DNA of 13,427 nt from Bacteroidota bacterium (GTDB lineage: Bacteria > Bacteroidota > Bacteroidia > Chitinophagales > Chitinophagaceae). Made by a program: the position numbers and the translations under genes. Positions 12,769 to 13,427 of this stretch are shown piece by piece. The stretch spans positions 1-13,427 of the forward strand of contig JAEZAY010000497.1 in assembly GCA_023427575.1 (NCBI GenBank), written 5' to 3'. Every line of letters starts with the position of its first letter. Position 1 is the first letter of the stretch. Below the pieces are notes generated by a model. The model ran no database searches. It was not told the DNA's origin and saw nothing but the letters and a program-made list of their open reading frames with translations.

Positions 12769-13427
12769 CTAAAGATCTATCAGTTGAAACTGAACTCCCA
12801 GCTTTTTCAGATGTTCAGAAACTCTTTCGGCATGGGTATCGGAAATAAAGATCTGTCCCTGGTTCTGCAAACACACCCAGTCGAGCAGATTATGCATCCG
12901 ACCGGCATCCAGCTTTTCAAACACATCATCTAAAAGCAGGAGGGGAGCAAAACCCTTTCCAGTTTTCAGCGTTTCGAATTCGGCCAGCTTTAACGCAAAC
13001 AACAGGCTTTTCCGCTGGCCCTGGGAGGCAATGTTTTTAAAGGGCTGATCATTTAAAAAAAATTCCAGATCATCGCGATGGATCCCGGCATTCGATCTTT
13101 GAAGAAAAAGATCCTTTTCGCGGAACTGTTTCAGCAGGTCGGAAAAGCTGGAATTGCCAAGCTGGCTTTTATAATTCAGGTCAATCTGCTCCGGACTGGC
13201 AGCGATCTGGCGGTAAAAAGCTTTGATCTCAGGTATCAGTGCAGCCAGAAATTCTTTTCTTTTCTGATATACAAAACTGCCGTACCGGATAAGTTGCTCA
13301 TCATACACTTCCAGCAGGCTTCGGTCGGAATTTCCGACACCGGCATTTTTCAGAAACGAGTTCCGTTGCTGCAGTACCCGGTTATAATCGATCAGTTGCT
13401 GAAGATAATCGGGATCGGTCTGAGAAA
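12769..13427 (-). CDS. recF: DNA replication and repair protein RecF, N-terminal part beyond the window
   Basis: About 218 C-terminal codons are present of a protein that usually has about 360 residues; the Walker A and N-terminus lie beyond the right edge. The visible part opens SQTDPDYLQQLIDYNRVL then QQRNSFLK, the RecF coiled-coil arm region. It continues through NAGIHRDDLEFF, the ABC signature ASQGQRKSLLFALKLAE and the Walker B/D-loop LLLLDDVFEKLDAGR, ending in ISDTHAERV, where the His-containing switch sits. RecF is an SMC-like ATPase that, with RecO and RecR, loads RecA at single-strand gaps. All motifs in the visible part are intact and the frame is open to the edge. A GTG at 13308 is internal, not the start. 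It lies upstream of the DUF721 gene. Confidence 0.96.
   Translation of the reverse strand, partial: SQTDPDYLQQLIDYNRVLQQRNSFLKNAGVGNSDRSLLEVYDEQLIRYGSFVYQKRKEFLAALIPEIKAFYRQIAASPEQIDLNYKSQLGNSSFSDLLKQFREKDLFLQRSNAGIHRDDLEFFLNDQPFKNIASQGQRKSLLFALKLAEFETLKTGKGFAPLLLLDDVFEKLDAGRMHNLLDWVCLQNQGQIFISDTHAERVSEHLKKLGVQFQLIDL

Overview
The window looks like chromosomal DNA from a member of the Bacteroidota, most likely Chitinophagia or a close relative. The signs are: tandem DUF3857 proteins, a DUF1599 gene next to folP, a DoxX/MauE protein of the BT_3928 type, recF next to a DUF721 gene, start codons almost without Shine-Dalgarno sequences, and -7 boxes resembling the Bacteroidota TAnnTTTG consensus. 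The genus-level placement is inference.

Layout. Positions 1-4780 hold three minus-strand genes packed as an operon, all encoding exported DUF3857/transglutaminase-like proteins; the last one runs off the left edge. A short divergent gap (4781-4839) separates them from a plus-strand TraB/GumN (Tiki-like) protein (4840-5787). That gene converges on ndk across a bidirectional terminator. ndk (5924-6340, minus) and an NrnA-type DHH phosphoesterase (6481-7488, plus) diverge from a 140-base region with a recognisable promoter for each. A tandem-FKBP lipoprotein follows (7552-8466); its terminator hairpin lies inside the 3' end of the convergent folP gene (8485-9339, minus). Divergent from folP are a DUF1599 gene with an internal duplication (9411-9959) and a DoxX/MauE-like membrane protein with a thioredoxin-like tail (9990-11114), probably one operon.

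Positions 11115-11487 are the only long gene-free stretch. They contain a striking repeat: eight tandem 8-bp units (AATGTGNN type) facing four inverted units, plus a separate T7/A7 hairpin. An SMP-30/gluconolactonase-like lipoprotein follows (11488-12408). It converges on a DUF721 (DciA-like) gene and the C-terminal part of recF, which leaves the right edge.

Most genes are housekeeping: nucleotide pools (ndk), turnover of tiny RNAs and pAp (nrnA), folate synthesis (folP), replication and repair (DUF721, recF) and envelope protein handling (FKBP, TraB, DUF3857, DoxX/MauE). I see no CRISPR array, phage, toxin-antitoxin or defence island, no tRNA or rRNA, and no clear new multi-gene system. The points most worth a second look are the inverted 8-bp repeat element, the apparent loss of transglutaminase catalytic residues in two of the three DUF3857 paralogues, and the DUF1599-DoxX/MauE pair.
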